From the NCBI RefSeq assembly GCF_022376445.1, contig NW_025955014.1:186001-250000 (forward strand): DNA of 64,000 bases, read 5' to 3'. The position numbers and the translations under genes were made by a program. Of this stretch, positions 45,722-56,600 are shown piece after piece; position 1 is the first letter of the stretch, and the number at the start of each line of letters is the position of its first letter. This stretch comes from Fomitopsis serialis. Lineage: Eukaryota; Basidiomycota; Agaricomycetes; Polyporales; Fomitopsidaceae. Below the pieces are notes generated by a model. The model was not told the DNA's origin and searched no databases. It saw only the letters and a program-made list of their open reading frames with translations.

Positions 45722-47395
45722 ATGGTCGGTACCTACGACCTCCAACAATTTGCGCTTGCTCAGTGCGCATTCACCATCAATCACGCTGACCTCACGGACA
45801 ACGCGCGGAAAGCGGCTTTTGGCCGCGTGCACAACATGTACATTTTCACGGACTTACCGCCGCAGCCCAGCGAATGGACCGCTAAGCAACTCAAGGCGCT
45901 CAACCGCCTGTTGCGGTCGTTGCTCAACAGCGCTGTCTCGTGGACGCATTCCAGTACATCGTCCAGCACCACATCCTGGTAAGTCAAGCTTTCGTGTTGC
46001 CGCGAGATACCGCCGCGCTAAACGACGCGTTGACAGACCGACCCGTGGCTCATGTCGCTGAAACAGTCAAATCAATATGACCAGTTCCCCCTTGTGCTCG
46101 CGACCTGCTTCAACTGGCAGTACCGGACCGCAGAGGGCAACTTCCCGAACACGATGGAGGAATACTTCATGTGGAGGCACATACCGTACGTCACCCTCGA
46201 AGAGGACAGCTCGCGCGAGACCAGTAGCGCGTCTCTCGCGCTGTTCTTGAAGCAGTGGTGGATCCGTAAGTCCTCATGTGTTGCGCGACTATGGACTCAC
46301 GCGCGAGCTGCTCGACTGCAGGCAACGACCGTGTCAGGTCCGGTAAGCGGTTGCTTACCGCTCTCCATTGGCCAGCCGCACTGACCAGTCGCTCGATCAA
46401 TCCCAGGTGGACCGCCTCTCTCACATGAGGCCAACGACTTCGACTTCAGCCGTGTGTCGGACGCAGAGCGCGCCGCGGCAAGGGAAGAACAACGAAGGCA
46501 TCGCAGCCCCAGGGAGCATTCCCCGCTGCCGCCAATGCTCGACAACGTGGTACGTGGTTCCTTTTTATCTCAATCGCAGCCAATGCTTACTGACTTGTAA
46601 GCTGGTCGAGGCCGCGCGGTGCAAGCGGTGTGTGAATGACGGGCGAGATGAGTGTAGGGTGCCCTTCGCGAAGACGTGCTGTCACCGCTGTATGAGGAGG
46701 AAGGTCAACTGCTCGCTCACGGTAAGTCATGTTGTATTTCTGTCTTTCTCTGTGACGCGCTCACTCGCTACAGGACCAACGAGCCTCTGAGGCGGTTGAC
46801 TCGCCGCGCGCGTCCCTGGCACCTGTGCTGCAGAATAATTCCGCACCCGACTCTCTACCACGTGCACGCTCGTCATCGCGTTCGCCCGCGCCGTCTCCAT
46901 CGCATTCGCCCTCGCGTTCTGTCACTCGCTCGACGCCCGCATCGCCGCCCAACGTTGTATCCGACTCATCATCCCCGCTGCCGGCCGGGCGTATCGCATC
47001 TGCACAGTCGCAGTCGCCCGCTTCTTCTGCAAGCCCATCGACCGTCTCAGTGGCGCAGATGATGGACGTGGATCCTGTGTCGCCAGGAACATCAAGCAGT
47101 GTTGATGCCGGTGCTGGGCCTTTGAACTTTGGAGCCCATCGTGTCGCGAGACGTAAGTGGTCATTCTTTGATTGAGAAACGGAACACTCATGCTGGTATA
47201 GGCAAACTCAACGAGCTCGACACCGATGCGATCATCCGCGATGTCAAGCGATCATCGGATCTCCCTATGGCCGAACGATTGAACGTCCATCAGGGGGTGA
47301 TCGCGCGGCTCATCAACGAGGTCGCCAGATTGCGGGGTGCCCTTCAGGCGACGAAGAAGAAACGTGCTCGGTATGGGGGTGATGAAGATGATTGA
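45722..47395 (+). CDS. Unknown protein with Zn2Cys6-like cluster
   Basis: Exons 45722-45978, 46037-46265, 46322-46342, 46407-46549, 46602-46721, 46774-47152 and 47202-47395; about 447 residues. No family recognised for the N-terminal half (TMEEYFMWRHIPYVTLEE, FLKQWW). Exon 5 (residues 218-257) holds C-X2-C-X7-C-X8-C-X2-C-X6-C: CKRCVNDGRDEC, then CHRCMRRKVNC. That spacing is close to the fungal Zn2Cys6 DNA-binding cluster, but it lies mid-protein. A Ser/Pro-rich linker and a C-terminal helix likely to form a coiled coil (VIARLINEVARLRGALQ) follow. Exon 1 needs one extra base at 45915-45916 (GG for GGG) to read into VAQQRCLVDAFQYIV. The gene is bracketed by GC palindromes on both sides. Nuclear DNA-binding role is inferred, not shown. 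Confidence 0.65.
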
Positions 47396-47552
47396 GTAGG
47401 AAGGTCGGGATAGTGTATCGCATCGTGCATGTATGTAAACCACATGTACTACCACTTCTTGAGCATGCGCACATATTGTTTCATTTATCTGACCACCGAA
47501 CTACGCGCACTCGATCAACGATCTGAGACGTGCGAATAATTAACACACATGC

Positions 47553-47586
47553 TACCCGCACTCGCGCTACGGCGCGAGTGCGGGTA
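47553..47586. repeat. GC palindrome copy 7 (ACTC class)
   Basis: TACCCGCACTCGCGCTA with CGGCGCGAGTGCGGGTA; ACTC in one arm is matched by GAGT in the other, a third symmetric variant. Confidence 0.9.
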
Positions 47587-47736
47587 CAAATCTGCGGCAG
47601 CTCGACGGATTTTGATGGTTCCAAACGGCAGGTACGATCACGTCAATTCATTCATTTTAGCGAGCGATACTACGACCTCCCACAGTCAACAAATACATTT
47701 ACAGTAGTTACGCGCAGTGTCACGAGTGAATCGATT

Positions 47737-47770
47737 TACCCGCGTTCGCGCCACGGCGCGAACGCGGGTG
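47737..47770. repeat. GC palindrome copy 8
   Basis: TACCCGCGTTCGCGCCA with CGGCGCGAACGCGGGTG, arms matching except at the centre and the outermost base. Confidence 0.9.
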
Positions 47771-47798
47771 ACGACAATGTGAAGGGATGCGATGGTGT

Positions 47799-47832
47799 TA
47801 CCCGCGTTCGCGCCGTGGCGCGAACGCGGGTA
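47799..47832. repeat. GC palindrome copy 9
   Basis: TACCCGCGTTCGCGCCG with TGGCGCGAACGCGGGTA. Ends 22 bp from the stop codon of the minus-strand coiled-coil gene, so it would lie in that gene's 3' UTR. Confidence 0.9.
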
Positions 47833-47854
47833 GTTGCACCCTTTTCAATACAAG

Positions 47855-48641
47855 TCACTTCCGCATCTTCCTGACGTCCTTCGAGAGCTTCGCGAGGCGG
47901 GACTCGAGCGTCGCGGTGCGCTGGTTGCTGTCCTCAAGGTCGCTCTCGAGCTTTGCGACCTTGCGCTCGAGAATAGCAACCCTGCGCTCCGCCGCCTCTA
48001 CCTTGTTGGCGGCGTAATGCGCATTGTCCCCGCCGGCCTTCGCAATCTCCAAGGCGAGCTTGCTGCGGTCTGTCGCGAGACTGGCTTCTTCAGCCGCGAG
48101 CTCGTACCGGTCCATCCCCGTGCTCCTTCGCGGCTTGCTGAGCCATTTGCGAGTGAGCTCCGGCTCGGCCCTAACCTCGCGATCATTTGCCTCTTTCTCC
48201 GCTTCGCTATCCTCCGTGTCATCCTCGGCACTATCGTCCTCACCGTCGATCTCGTCCTCGTCCGTGGCGGTGACTCCTACCGCACCTGTGCCCCCGTCCG
48301 CATCCTCGTCCAACTCGTCGACACTTTCATTCCTACTGGTGGGCCGAACGCTCGCGGGCGAGCGCGAAGCATCGGACTGAATCGGAAGGTGAGTGAGAGG
48401 AAGTAGCGAGTGTAAATCGACGTACCGGTACGAAAGACGTAGTATCAGAGGTGCGCCGACGGCGCTTGCGGCTGGGCCCCGCACGCAGCGCCGTGTCAGA
48501 CCTCTCACTCTCGTCACGGGAGCTGCGTTGGGCCCGCGACGCAACGGCTTTTCCCTTGTGCGTGGATCCGCGCCTCCCGGTCTGTGGAGCTTTCTTGGGG
48601 ACGCTGAGCCACTTCTTGCGCATGCCTGCCGGAACCTCCAT
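47855..48641 (-). CDS. Coiled-coil protein of unknown function
   Basis: Complement of exons 48426-48641 and 47855-48376, phase 0, 245 residues. N-terminal basic region (MRKKWLSVPKKAPQ, SRKRRRRTSD), central acidic stretch (DEDEIDGEDDSAEDDTED), then a KWLSKPRR repeat of the N-terminal words and a C-terminal coiled coil (VAILERKVAKLESDLED to LAKLSKDVRKMRK). The composition suggests a nuclear protein. No family recognised. It converges on the six-cysteine gene with palindromes 7-9 between them; a shared job is possible but unproven. Start at MEVPAGMRKKW is the first ATG of the coding-like frame. Confidence 0.6.
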
Positions 48642-49109
48642 GTTCTCGGTTTCTTCATTTGGCTACCCCTATGCCTGGTGCCCGGTGCCCCTGCTGGGCA
48701 ATCTAACCATATATGGAAATATTTTCCCACGACCCCCTGCTGGGCAGTGCCTGCCGGGCACTCCCGACCGCCAACTCAAACTGTCTTTCTACGTGCATAA
48801 CACATCCATCCTGACCATTCTCGCTCGTCACTGTCGTTCTCTCACTCACATCCTCTTTTCTCTTTTCTTCAGCACCTCTCACAGGGACCCACACTGCATA
48901 TCGGACCACTCTCACTCGTGGCTGAAACAACTTTGAATGTTGGGCGTGCCCCACTGCCAACGTACACACGTCACCACCTGTATGTCCCCACATGCAATGG
49001 GACCTGTTATCCATTCCTTGTCAACAGCAGGCAACCAGAAGGAGAGCAATACATCCGCTCAGTAGTGCTACTGTTCCACCCGTTGCACCGTCAACCATCA
49101 CTCACCGAA
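48642..49109. other. Spacer before the satellite, no gene
   Basis: No supported gene. Two CCTGGTGCCCGGTGCC/CTGCTGGGC-type short repeats near 48680-48760; the end grades into diverged satellite. Confidence 0.5.
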
Positions 49110-51740
49110 CAAATCCCCAAGTCATGCAATGTTACGATTCCTGGTCTGCTGAATGTGTGGCAGCACTCCATGTACGCTAGGAAAGACATTCCAGAGCATA
49201 TCTGGCCTCTGTGTGCACTGAGCAGAAGCACGGACGACTATTGGTCTTATTATGCCAACTAACCACCGATTCAATCCCAGAGCTGTGCCTGTTGACATTT
49301 CAAGTGGTCTAAATGCACCACAATAGTCAGTCGATATCAGGAGATGTTTTCTCCATCAGACACATGCCCTCCGTGCCCCCCATAAATCCACGTTGAAATA
49401 CAAGTTGTTTCCGCTGAACAAACACCAAACAAATCACAAAGTTGCACACAATGACAGCTCAGGCTTTCTCAACAGGCAAGAATGGGCTCACAATGCCAGG
49501 GCCTACTCCCCAACTCATATGCAAGCCATATGACCTCTCAGCACAGCTGCGGAACGTCTGAGTTGTTCCCGACAACAAAACAACAAACAATTCACAGAGC
49601 TATACCAACTCACAATCTACATGGTCTGAACTCACCATAATAGCATGTCTGTCTCAGGCAAGGGTTCCCACATCCAACGCAAGCCATCTAACCGCTCAGT
49701 AGTGCCACATTTAAATGAAAGTGATTTGAGGGAAACAAATACAAAACAAATCACAGTGCTGTGCCCAATGGCAAATTTTGCACTCTCAACATGCCACGAC
49801 AGCCAATCAGTACTAGGAAATCACACACACTTCACTGACAAGCCACACTGCCACTCAGTATAGCCATGCAGAGTCTTAGTCATTCAGAATGACAGAATAC
49901 CAAACAAATCACACAGCTCTATTGAACAACAACCCAGACAGTGTGAACATGCCAGAATACTCCAGGACTACTTAGAGCTATACCTGAACTCAATCGGAAG
50001 CAATATGACTGCCCAGCTGAGCGATATTCAATTACGAGTGATCTCAATAAAACAAACACCCAAATAATTCACAGCACTGTCACCAGTGAAGGCCTGTGTG
50101 GTCTGAACATGCCAGGATAGTCCATCAGTACTAGGGACCACACCACAACTCACCCGCACACCATACAATGCTTCATTAGAGCCACACCAAATCTGAGTCA
50201 TTCTCGCTGACAGAATAACCAGCAGGGCACAGAGGGACAACCAATGGTGTTATACTGAATCCAAAAACAGCAAAATATCCCATCTATATCTGGAAATGGA
50301 TCACAAGTCAAACAGAAGGCATACGTGCACTCAACAAAGCCACATCTCAATATGAGCAGTGTCGGCTGCACAAATACAAAACAAATTGCGGGGCTACACT
50401 CAGTGACATTCTTAGTGGTCTGAATATGCTAGAATGGTCCATCAGTACTAGGGACCACACCACAACTCACCTACATGCCACATAATGGCTCAGTAGAGCC
50501 ACACCAAATCTGAGTCATTCTCGCTGACAGAATACTCAGGAGGGCACAGAGGGACAACCAACGGTGTTATACTGAATCCAAATATGGCACAACATTCCAT
50601 CTATATCAAGGAATGGACCACATGTCAAACAGAAGGCATACATGCACTCAACAAAGCTGCATCTCGACATGAGCAGTTTCAACTGAACAATCATGAAACA
50701 AATCCCAGAGCTGCACTGAGCAACAATCCTACTGGTCTGAGCATGCCAGAATGGTCCATCAGTACTAGGGATGATACTACAACTCACCCGCACACCATAT
50801 GATGGCTCAGTAGAGCCACACTCCATCTGAGTCATTCTTGCTGACAGAATAACCAGCAAGGCACAGAGAGACAACCAACAGTGTTACAGTGAGTCCAAAT
50901 ATGGCACAATATTCTGGCGCTATCGAAGAGTGCTCCCCAAGTCAAACAGAATGCCTACATGCGCTCAGCAAAGCCACATTTCAATATGAGCAGTTTTGGC
51001 TGAACAACTATCAAACAAATCACAGAGCTACACTGAGCAATAATCCAAGTAATATGAAGGTGCCAGAATGCTCCATCACTACTAGGGCCCACACCACAAC
51101 TCACATGCACATGATATGACCCCTCAGTAGAGCCACACACAATCTGAGTCATTCTCGCTGACAGAATCAATGGCAGCCCACAGAGCGACAATGGCTCATA
51201 ATTGTGCTGGTATGAAGATGGTAGAATAGGGAGTCTGTATCAGGGAATATTGTCCAACTCACATGCACCAGTCATCTGTGCCCAGTAAGGCCACATCTGA
51301 ATATGAGCACACTCCACTGAACAAATACCAAACAAATCACAGAGCTGTACCTACGGACAATGTAGGTCATATGAACATGCCACAATATTCTATTGATACT
51401 GCAGACCACCACACCACTTGCTTGCAAGCTATAAGACCACCCAGTAGGGTTATATTTGAATATGAGGAGTTTCAAATGAACACACACTGAGCAAATTACT
51501 GAGCTGTGCCAACTGCCAATGTAGGTATTGTGAACATAGCATATAATCTGCCTATACTTGGAAATATTTGTAGAGTCATACACAAGGCTTATTCCTGCTC
51601 AGCAAAGCCATCTTTGCTTGCAAGTATTTTCCTTTGAACATATATGAAACAATCAACAAAGCTGTACCTGTTGGCATTCCTGGGGATCTGTATAAGTCAT
51701 AAGATTCTCTCTACACTTAGCATTCTGTCTTTTGTCTTTT
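49110..51740. repeat. Satellite array, ~158-bp monomer, 317-bp dimer
   Basis: A landmark (TCCATCAGTACTAGGG and variants) recurs at 50121, 50438, 50755 and 51072, exactly 317 bp apart, with diverged versions near 49170, 49487, 49804 and 51388. A second landmark (AAATCACAGAGCT and variants; GGCACAGAG in the alternate monomer) recurs every 158-159 bp, for example 49273, 49431, 49589, 49748, 49906, 50066, 50225, 50383, 50542, 50700. So about 17 monomers are arranged as alternating pairs, most uniform in the middle and decayed at both edges. AT-richer than its surroundings, with no real coding frame. Centromeric, subtelomeric or other heterochromatic satellite cannot be decided from sequence. Confidence 0.85.
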
Positions 51741-51956
51741 GAGCTATCTTTCATCTAGCTTGGATGATAAGCAAGTATGCCAGTGTCATGCTATTATGCA
51801 CAGAGCAAATGGCAGTACATGAACAATATTGTATGCTTATTAGGATGGTCTGTAACAACTGCAAGTATATACAAGGGGAAGGTAGGATTAAATGATTGTA
51901 AGTGCGAGTTTTTTTTTCTTTTTTTAGTGGAGATATGGTCACAATAATACACCCAA

Positions 51957-54384
51957 TTACTGATCTGGCTCACTAAGCTCAGATGAGAGCTCCTCTTCCA
52001 AGCGCTGGCGCTTGGAAGGAGGTTGTCCAGCGCTGGTTGAAGGCCCAGCTATCTTCTCCCTGTAGCGCTGGAACAAGTTATCAGCCTTGTTCAATGCCTT
52101 CTCAGCCCTCTCCTCAGCCTTGTACGCATCACGCCGGATACGCTTTGCTGTCCGGTTCTGCCGCTTAACCTCCTCCGATATCTCCTTCACCTCGCCCTGC
52201 CTGCCCAGCGAAGCCGCGACATCTCTCTTGATCATCGCGACATCAGCACCCATGATGGCCTTGGGGATGATAAGCATCCCAGGATCTACCTTCTTTACCG
52301 CAAGTCCACGGTGCATGCCATCCATCTGGAAGCGCTTACGAGCGCCTTCCGAGACACACGGCCAGTGCGTATGCACAGTACGTGAGTTTGTTCCCTTGCC
52401 CTGAGCATACAACTCAGGAGAAAGAAACAATACAAAAGATAATGAACACTCACTTTGACATGATGACCTGCTAATACTCGCTCGCAGACGAGCTCGCCAG
52501 CCTTCAGAAGCTTGTCCCCTGGACATACAATGTCAGTCAGGCTACTCAGCATGGAAGGGTTAACACACATACCAATCGTGCATCCCTGGTTGAAGCACTT
52601 CATATCCTTACTCCTCTCAGACCAGTAGAACACCTTCCCAGGCGTCGCGTTCAGCTTGTCCGCATAGGACCTCGTCAACTTCCCCTTGTCACGAATTTGC
52701 TTCTCCAGCTTCGTACGTGCATTCTCATGCTCCTCCGCAGCCTTCGCAATATGGACCTTGTGCGCAGCAGCTGCAGCTTCGGTGTGTGCATTCTGCATGT
52801 CAATTGTCAGCTAATTTCACCGAAAGGAACTGTCAGTACTTACGAACCGAGTCTGCCTACGAGGCATCGCATCGTCTGCATCCAGGTCGACAACCCCGAC
52901 ACTGTCGTCCTGTTGGTAGTCTTGCTCGCCCTCGTCTTCACTATCCTCGTCCTTGAATTGATGTTAGTTCGGCACAAGATATACTCACCAGTCACTTACC
53001 ACGCGGCCTCGCTTCTTCGACAATCGCAGTTTCGGGATTCGTATTAGCACTGGGTCTACGAGTCGAGCGAGCCTCAGGGCCTCAGCAGACGCCGCCGCTT
53101 TCGCAGCCTGCGCAGTCTTACGTTTTTTCGCCGCAGTCGCAGCTTCGGCTTCCTCCTTCGCGGCCTCGTTGGAAGCCCTTGTGGCATTGGCCTTCGCAGT
53201 CCTCGCGTCTCTCGAAGCCTTCAGCGCGATGACCGCCTCGGCTCTCTCCTCCTCCGCAGCCTGAGCCTTCGCGGCCTTCGCTGCCACGGCTTTCGCAGCC
53301 TTGGCTGACGCCGCTTCGGCTTTCGCAGCCTTGGACACGGCAGGCTTCGCAGCCGCGGCCTTTGCTGCCTCAGCCTTCGCAGCGACGGCCTTCGCAGCGA
53401 CGGCCTCTGCTGCGACAGCCTTCGCTGCCTTAGCCTTCGCTGCGTCCACCTTCGCTGCCTTCGCCGCGTCCGCCTTCGCTGCCTTCGCCGCGTCCGCCTT
53501 CGCCGCCTTCGCTGCCTTCGCCGCGTCCGCTTTCGCCGCCTTCGCCACCTTCGCCGCCTTCGCAGCGTCCGCGTCCGCGTCCGCCTTCGCCCCGTCCGCG
53601 TCCGCGTCCGCCTTCGCCGCGTCCGCGTCCGCTTCCGCTTCCGCTGCCTCCGCGTCCGCCTCCGCCGCGTCGCTGGTCGGCACTGCTGCCGCCGCGTCAG
53701 CTGTCGCAGCATCCGCCGCGTCAGCCGTCGCCACGTCCGCCGCGTCAGCCATCGCCGAGTCAGCCCCGTCTGCGTTCGCTGCGTCACTGGGCACCGCCGC
53801 GTTTGCCGCGTCGATCGTCGCAGCGTTCGCCGCATCCGGTTTCGCAGCCTTCGAGGCCCGACCCTCATCCGTATTCACGGATGCGGCAGCCTTGTCCTTC
53901 GCGGCGTCGGTCTTCGCAGTCTTCACTGCGACGAACCGGCCCTTCTGGAGGTATGTATGTGTTAGTATGTGCCACGTTTACGCCCAGTCAGACTTACCAT
54001 CCGTCGCTGGACGCCCGGGAACAGACGGCGAGGTCCTGGCGGCGTTCGCTGCGCCGGTACCATCTCGTCGTCTTCCTCGTCGTGGGCTGGACTTCCGCCG
54101 TCCCCGGGCTCGCTGATGCCGGCGTCGACCTTCGTCTTCGTGTACGTATCCTCGTCGCTACTACTGCTGCTGCTGCTGCTGCTGTCGTCGCTGCTACTGC
54201 TGCTGGCGTCACTGCTACTGCTCTTCTGGCTGCCCAATACGGTGGTGCGGCTCTTGTCGCTGCGCTCGTCGGCGGTGCTGCTCTTGTCCACCTTCACCAT
54301 TTTCCACCCATCAGACCGCTGGCTGGGCGGGCGGGGGATGTCCGAGTCCGAGTCGGAGCCGGCGGGCTCGGCGGTGCGAGCCAT
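51957..54384 (-). CDS. Ala/Lys-rich nuclear-type protein, unknown
   Basis: Complement of exons 53998-54384, 53000-53944, 52844-52951, 52573-52792, 52454-52518 and 51957-52400; all phases agree, 722 residues. Residues 1-129 are Ser/Asp-rich (SSSSDASSSSSDD). Exon 2 (residues 130-444) is a long Ala-Lys/Ala-Asp repeat (AAKADAAKAAKAAKADAA) like histone H1 tails, ending in KLRLSKKRGR. Then an acidic patch and a compact C-terminal part with GKVFYWSERSKDMKCFNQGC, VSEGARKRFQMDGMHRG and a charged helix (YKAEERAEKALNKADNL). No known domain recognised; DNA or chromatin association is inferred from composition only. Located between two satellite arrays. Open frames on the opposite strand (53301-54116) are antisense reads of the Ala repeat. 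Confidence 0.65.
54150..54225. repeat. CTG/CTA trinucleotide tract
   Basis: Runs of GCTGCT and CTACTG triplets on the plus strand, encoding the polyserine stretch of exon 1 of the minus-strand gene. Likely length-variable. Confidence 0.7.
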
Positions 54385-54989
54385 CTGTAAGGTCCGAGTT
54401 AGGCACACTCGCGCGAAAACGTATAAAAAAACACTTACCTGGGACGAAGATTACCTTTTCCGGACAGAGACGACGTCGGCGTGGGCGACGGCGGTGAGCA
54501 AAGCTGAGCGTTCGACGATGGAGAGGGAAGCGATGGTGAGAAAGGAAGGAAGAACGACGCGCTAGCAGCGTCGATCGCCCGAATCGGCAAGTCCCGAGGC
54601 GGGCGCTCAACACTTCGCGCCTCGCCACTCTCCCTCTCCTCCCACTCTCCTCGTCCTCCACCACCCTCGCCGACCCTCCACCGCCTCTCATCTCACCTCT
54701 AACGCACGCCCGACGGCCTCCGGCATAGACAAGACATGTCGGGCGAAGAACCTCGCGTACAGCCGGCCTGCAAAGCGCGCCAGCCACGGCAAGTCCGACG
54801 GCCCACGACGACGAGCAACGCGCTCGTCCAGGCGAACGTGCGGCGCGAACAAGTGCGCTGCGCGTCGAAGGAGTCGCCGGTAGCCGCATGGAGAGGGAAA
54901 CGAGGAGGTGAACGGCAGCAAGGCCGTTAGCATTCGGAGGTGAGTAACCTCTACCTCCCTGTCTCCCCCTACCCGTCCTACCTCTCTCG
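54385..54989. other. Intergenic, no supported gene
   Basis: GC-rich 5' region of the Ala/Lys-rich gene leading into the GC-rich tandem array. Only shadow frames. Confidence 0.5.
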
Positions 54990-56600
54990 GTCGCCCGCGC
55001 GTGCAATTGGCTGCGTCACACGCAAGCCCAGTACCCCCGGGCCTTCGTCGACATCCTGCACAAGCGCGGGCTGGTTTCCTCGGCAACGGCGGGCCCTGCA
55101 GCGCCGAGCCCGCCACCTCCACCTCCTACCGGCCTCGTACCGCCATCCCTCGCTCCCACAGCCCGCCGCCTGCGTCAAACGGAAGCCCAGGACGCCCCGA
55201 GCCTACGCCAACACCCCGCACAAGAGCGGGGTGCTTGGTTCTCGAACGGCGAGCCGTCCAGTGCCGAGCCCGCCACCTGCACCTCCTACCGGCCTCCCAC
55301 CTCCATCCCTCGCTCCCACAGCCCGCCGTCTGCGTCAAACGGAGGCCCAGGACGCCCCGAGCGTACGCCAACACCCCGCACAAGCGCGGGGTGCCTTGTT
55401 CTCGAACGGCGAGCCGTCCAGTGCCGAGCCCGCCACCTCCACCTCCTACCGGCCTCCCACCCCCATCCCTCGCTCCCACAGCCCGCCGCCTGCGTCAAAC
55501 GGAAGCCCAGGACGCCCCGAGCCTACGCCAACACCCCGCACAAGCGCGGGGTGCCTTGTTCTCGAACGGCGAGCCGTCCAGTGCCGAGCCCGCCACCTCC
55601 ACCTCCTACCGGCCTCCCACCCCCATCCCTCGCTCCCACAGCCCGCCGCCTGCGTCAAACGGAAGCCCAGGACGCCCCGAGCCTACGCCAACACCCCGCA
55701 CAAGAGCGGGGTGCTTGGTTCTCGAACGGCGAGCCGTCCAGTGCCGAGCCCGCCACCTCCACCTCCTACCGGCCTCCCACCCCCATCCCTCGCTCCCACA
55801 GCCCGCCGCCTGCGTCAAACGGAGGCCCAGGACGCCCCGAGCCTACGCCAACACCCCGCACAAGAGCGGGTGCTTGGTTCTCGAACGGCGAGCCGTCCAG
55901 TGCCGAGCCCGCCACCTCCACCTCCTACCGGCCTCCCACCTCCATCCCTCGCTCCCACAGCCCGCCGTCTGCGTCAAACGGAGGCCCAGGACGCCCCGAG
56001 CGTACGCCAACACCCCGCACAAGCGCGGGGTGCCTTGTTCTCGAACGGCGAGCCGTCCAGTGCCGAGCCCGCCACCTCCACCTCCTACCGGCCTCCCACC
56101 CCCATCCCTCGCTCCCACAGCCCGCCGCCTGCGTCAAACGGAAGCCCAGGACGCCCCGAGCCTACGCCAACACCCCGCACAAGAGCGGGGTGCTTGGTTC
56201 TCGAACGGCGAGCCGTCCAGTGCCGAGCCCGCCACCTCCACCTCCTACCGGCCTCCCACCCCCATCCCTCGCTCCCACAGCCCGCCGCATGCGTCAAACG
56301 GAGGCCCAGGACGCCCCGAGCGTACGCCAACACCCCGCACAAGCGCGGGGTGCCTTGTTCTCGAACGGCGAGCCGTCCAGTGCCGAGCCCGCCACCTCCA
56401 CCTCCTACCGGCCTCCCACCCCATCCCTCGCTCCCACAGCCCGCCGCATGCGTCAAACGGAGGCCCAGGACGCCCCGAGCCTACGCCAACACCCCGCACA
56501 AGAGCGGGGTGCCTTGTTCTCGAACGCCGAGCCGTCCAGTGCCGAGCCCACTCCCCACCTCCTACCACCTTCGTATCGCCCTCTCGTGGCTCCCGACCTC
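54990..56600. repeat. GC-rich 160-bp tandem array (about 10 units)
   Basis: The landmark ACCCCGCACAAG recurs at 55213, 55373, 55533, 55693, 55853, 56012, 56172, 56332 and 56491, that is every 160 bp (159 at two steps), with a diverged unit near 55053. Units differ by scattered substitutions (AAGCCC/AGGCCC, GAGCGGGG/GCGCGGGG). Each unit carries a small hairpin, CCCCGC-ACAAGA-GCGGGG. All three forward frames are open through the array, producing spurious 350-620-codon proline/serine/arginine frames. Confidence 0.9.

Noticed and set aside
44450..47832. CRISPR-like array
   Set aside because: Copies are irregularly spaced, palindromic, without unique equal-length spacers, and this is a eukaryote.
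53301..54116. Ala/Ser/Phe-rich plus-strand frame of 271 codons
   Set aside because: Antisense read of the Ala/Lys repeat of the minus-strand gene, whose six exons join in phase.
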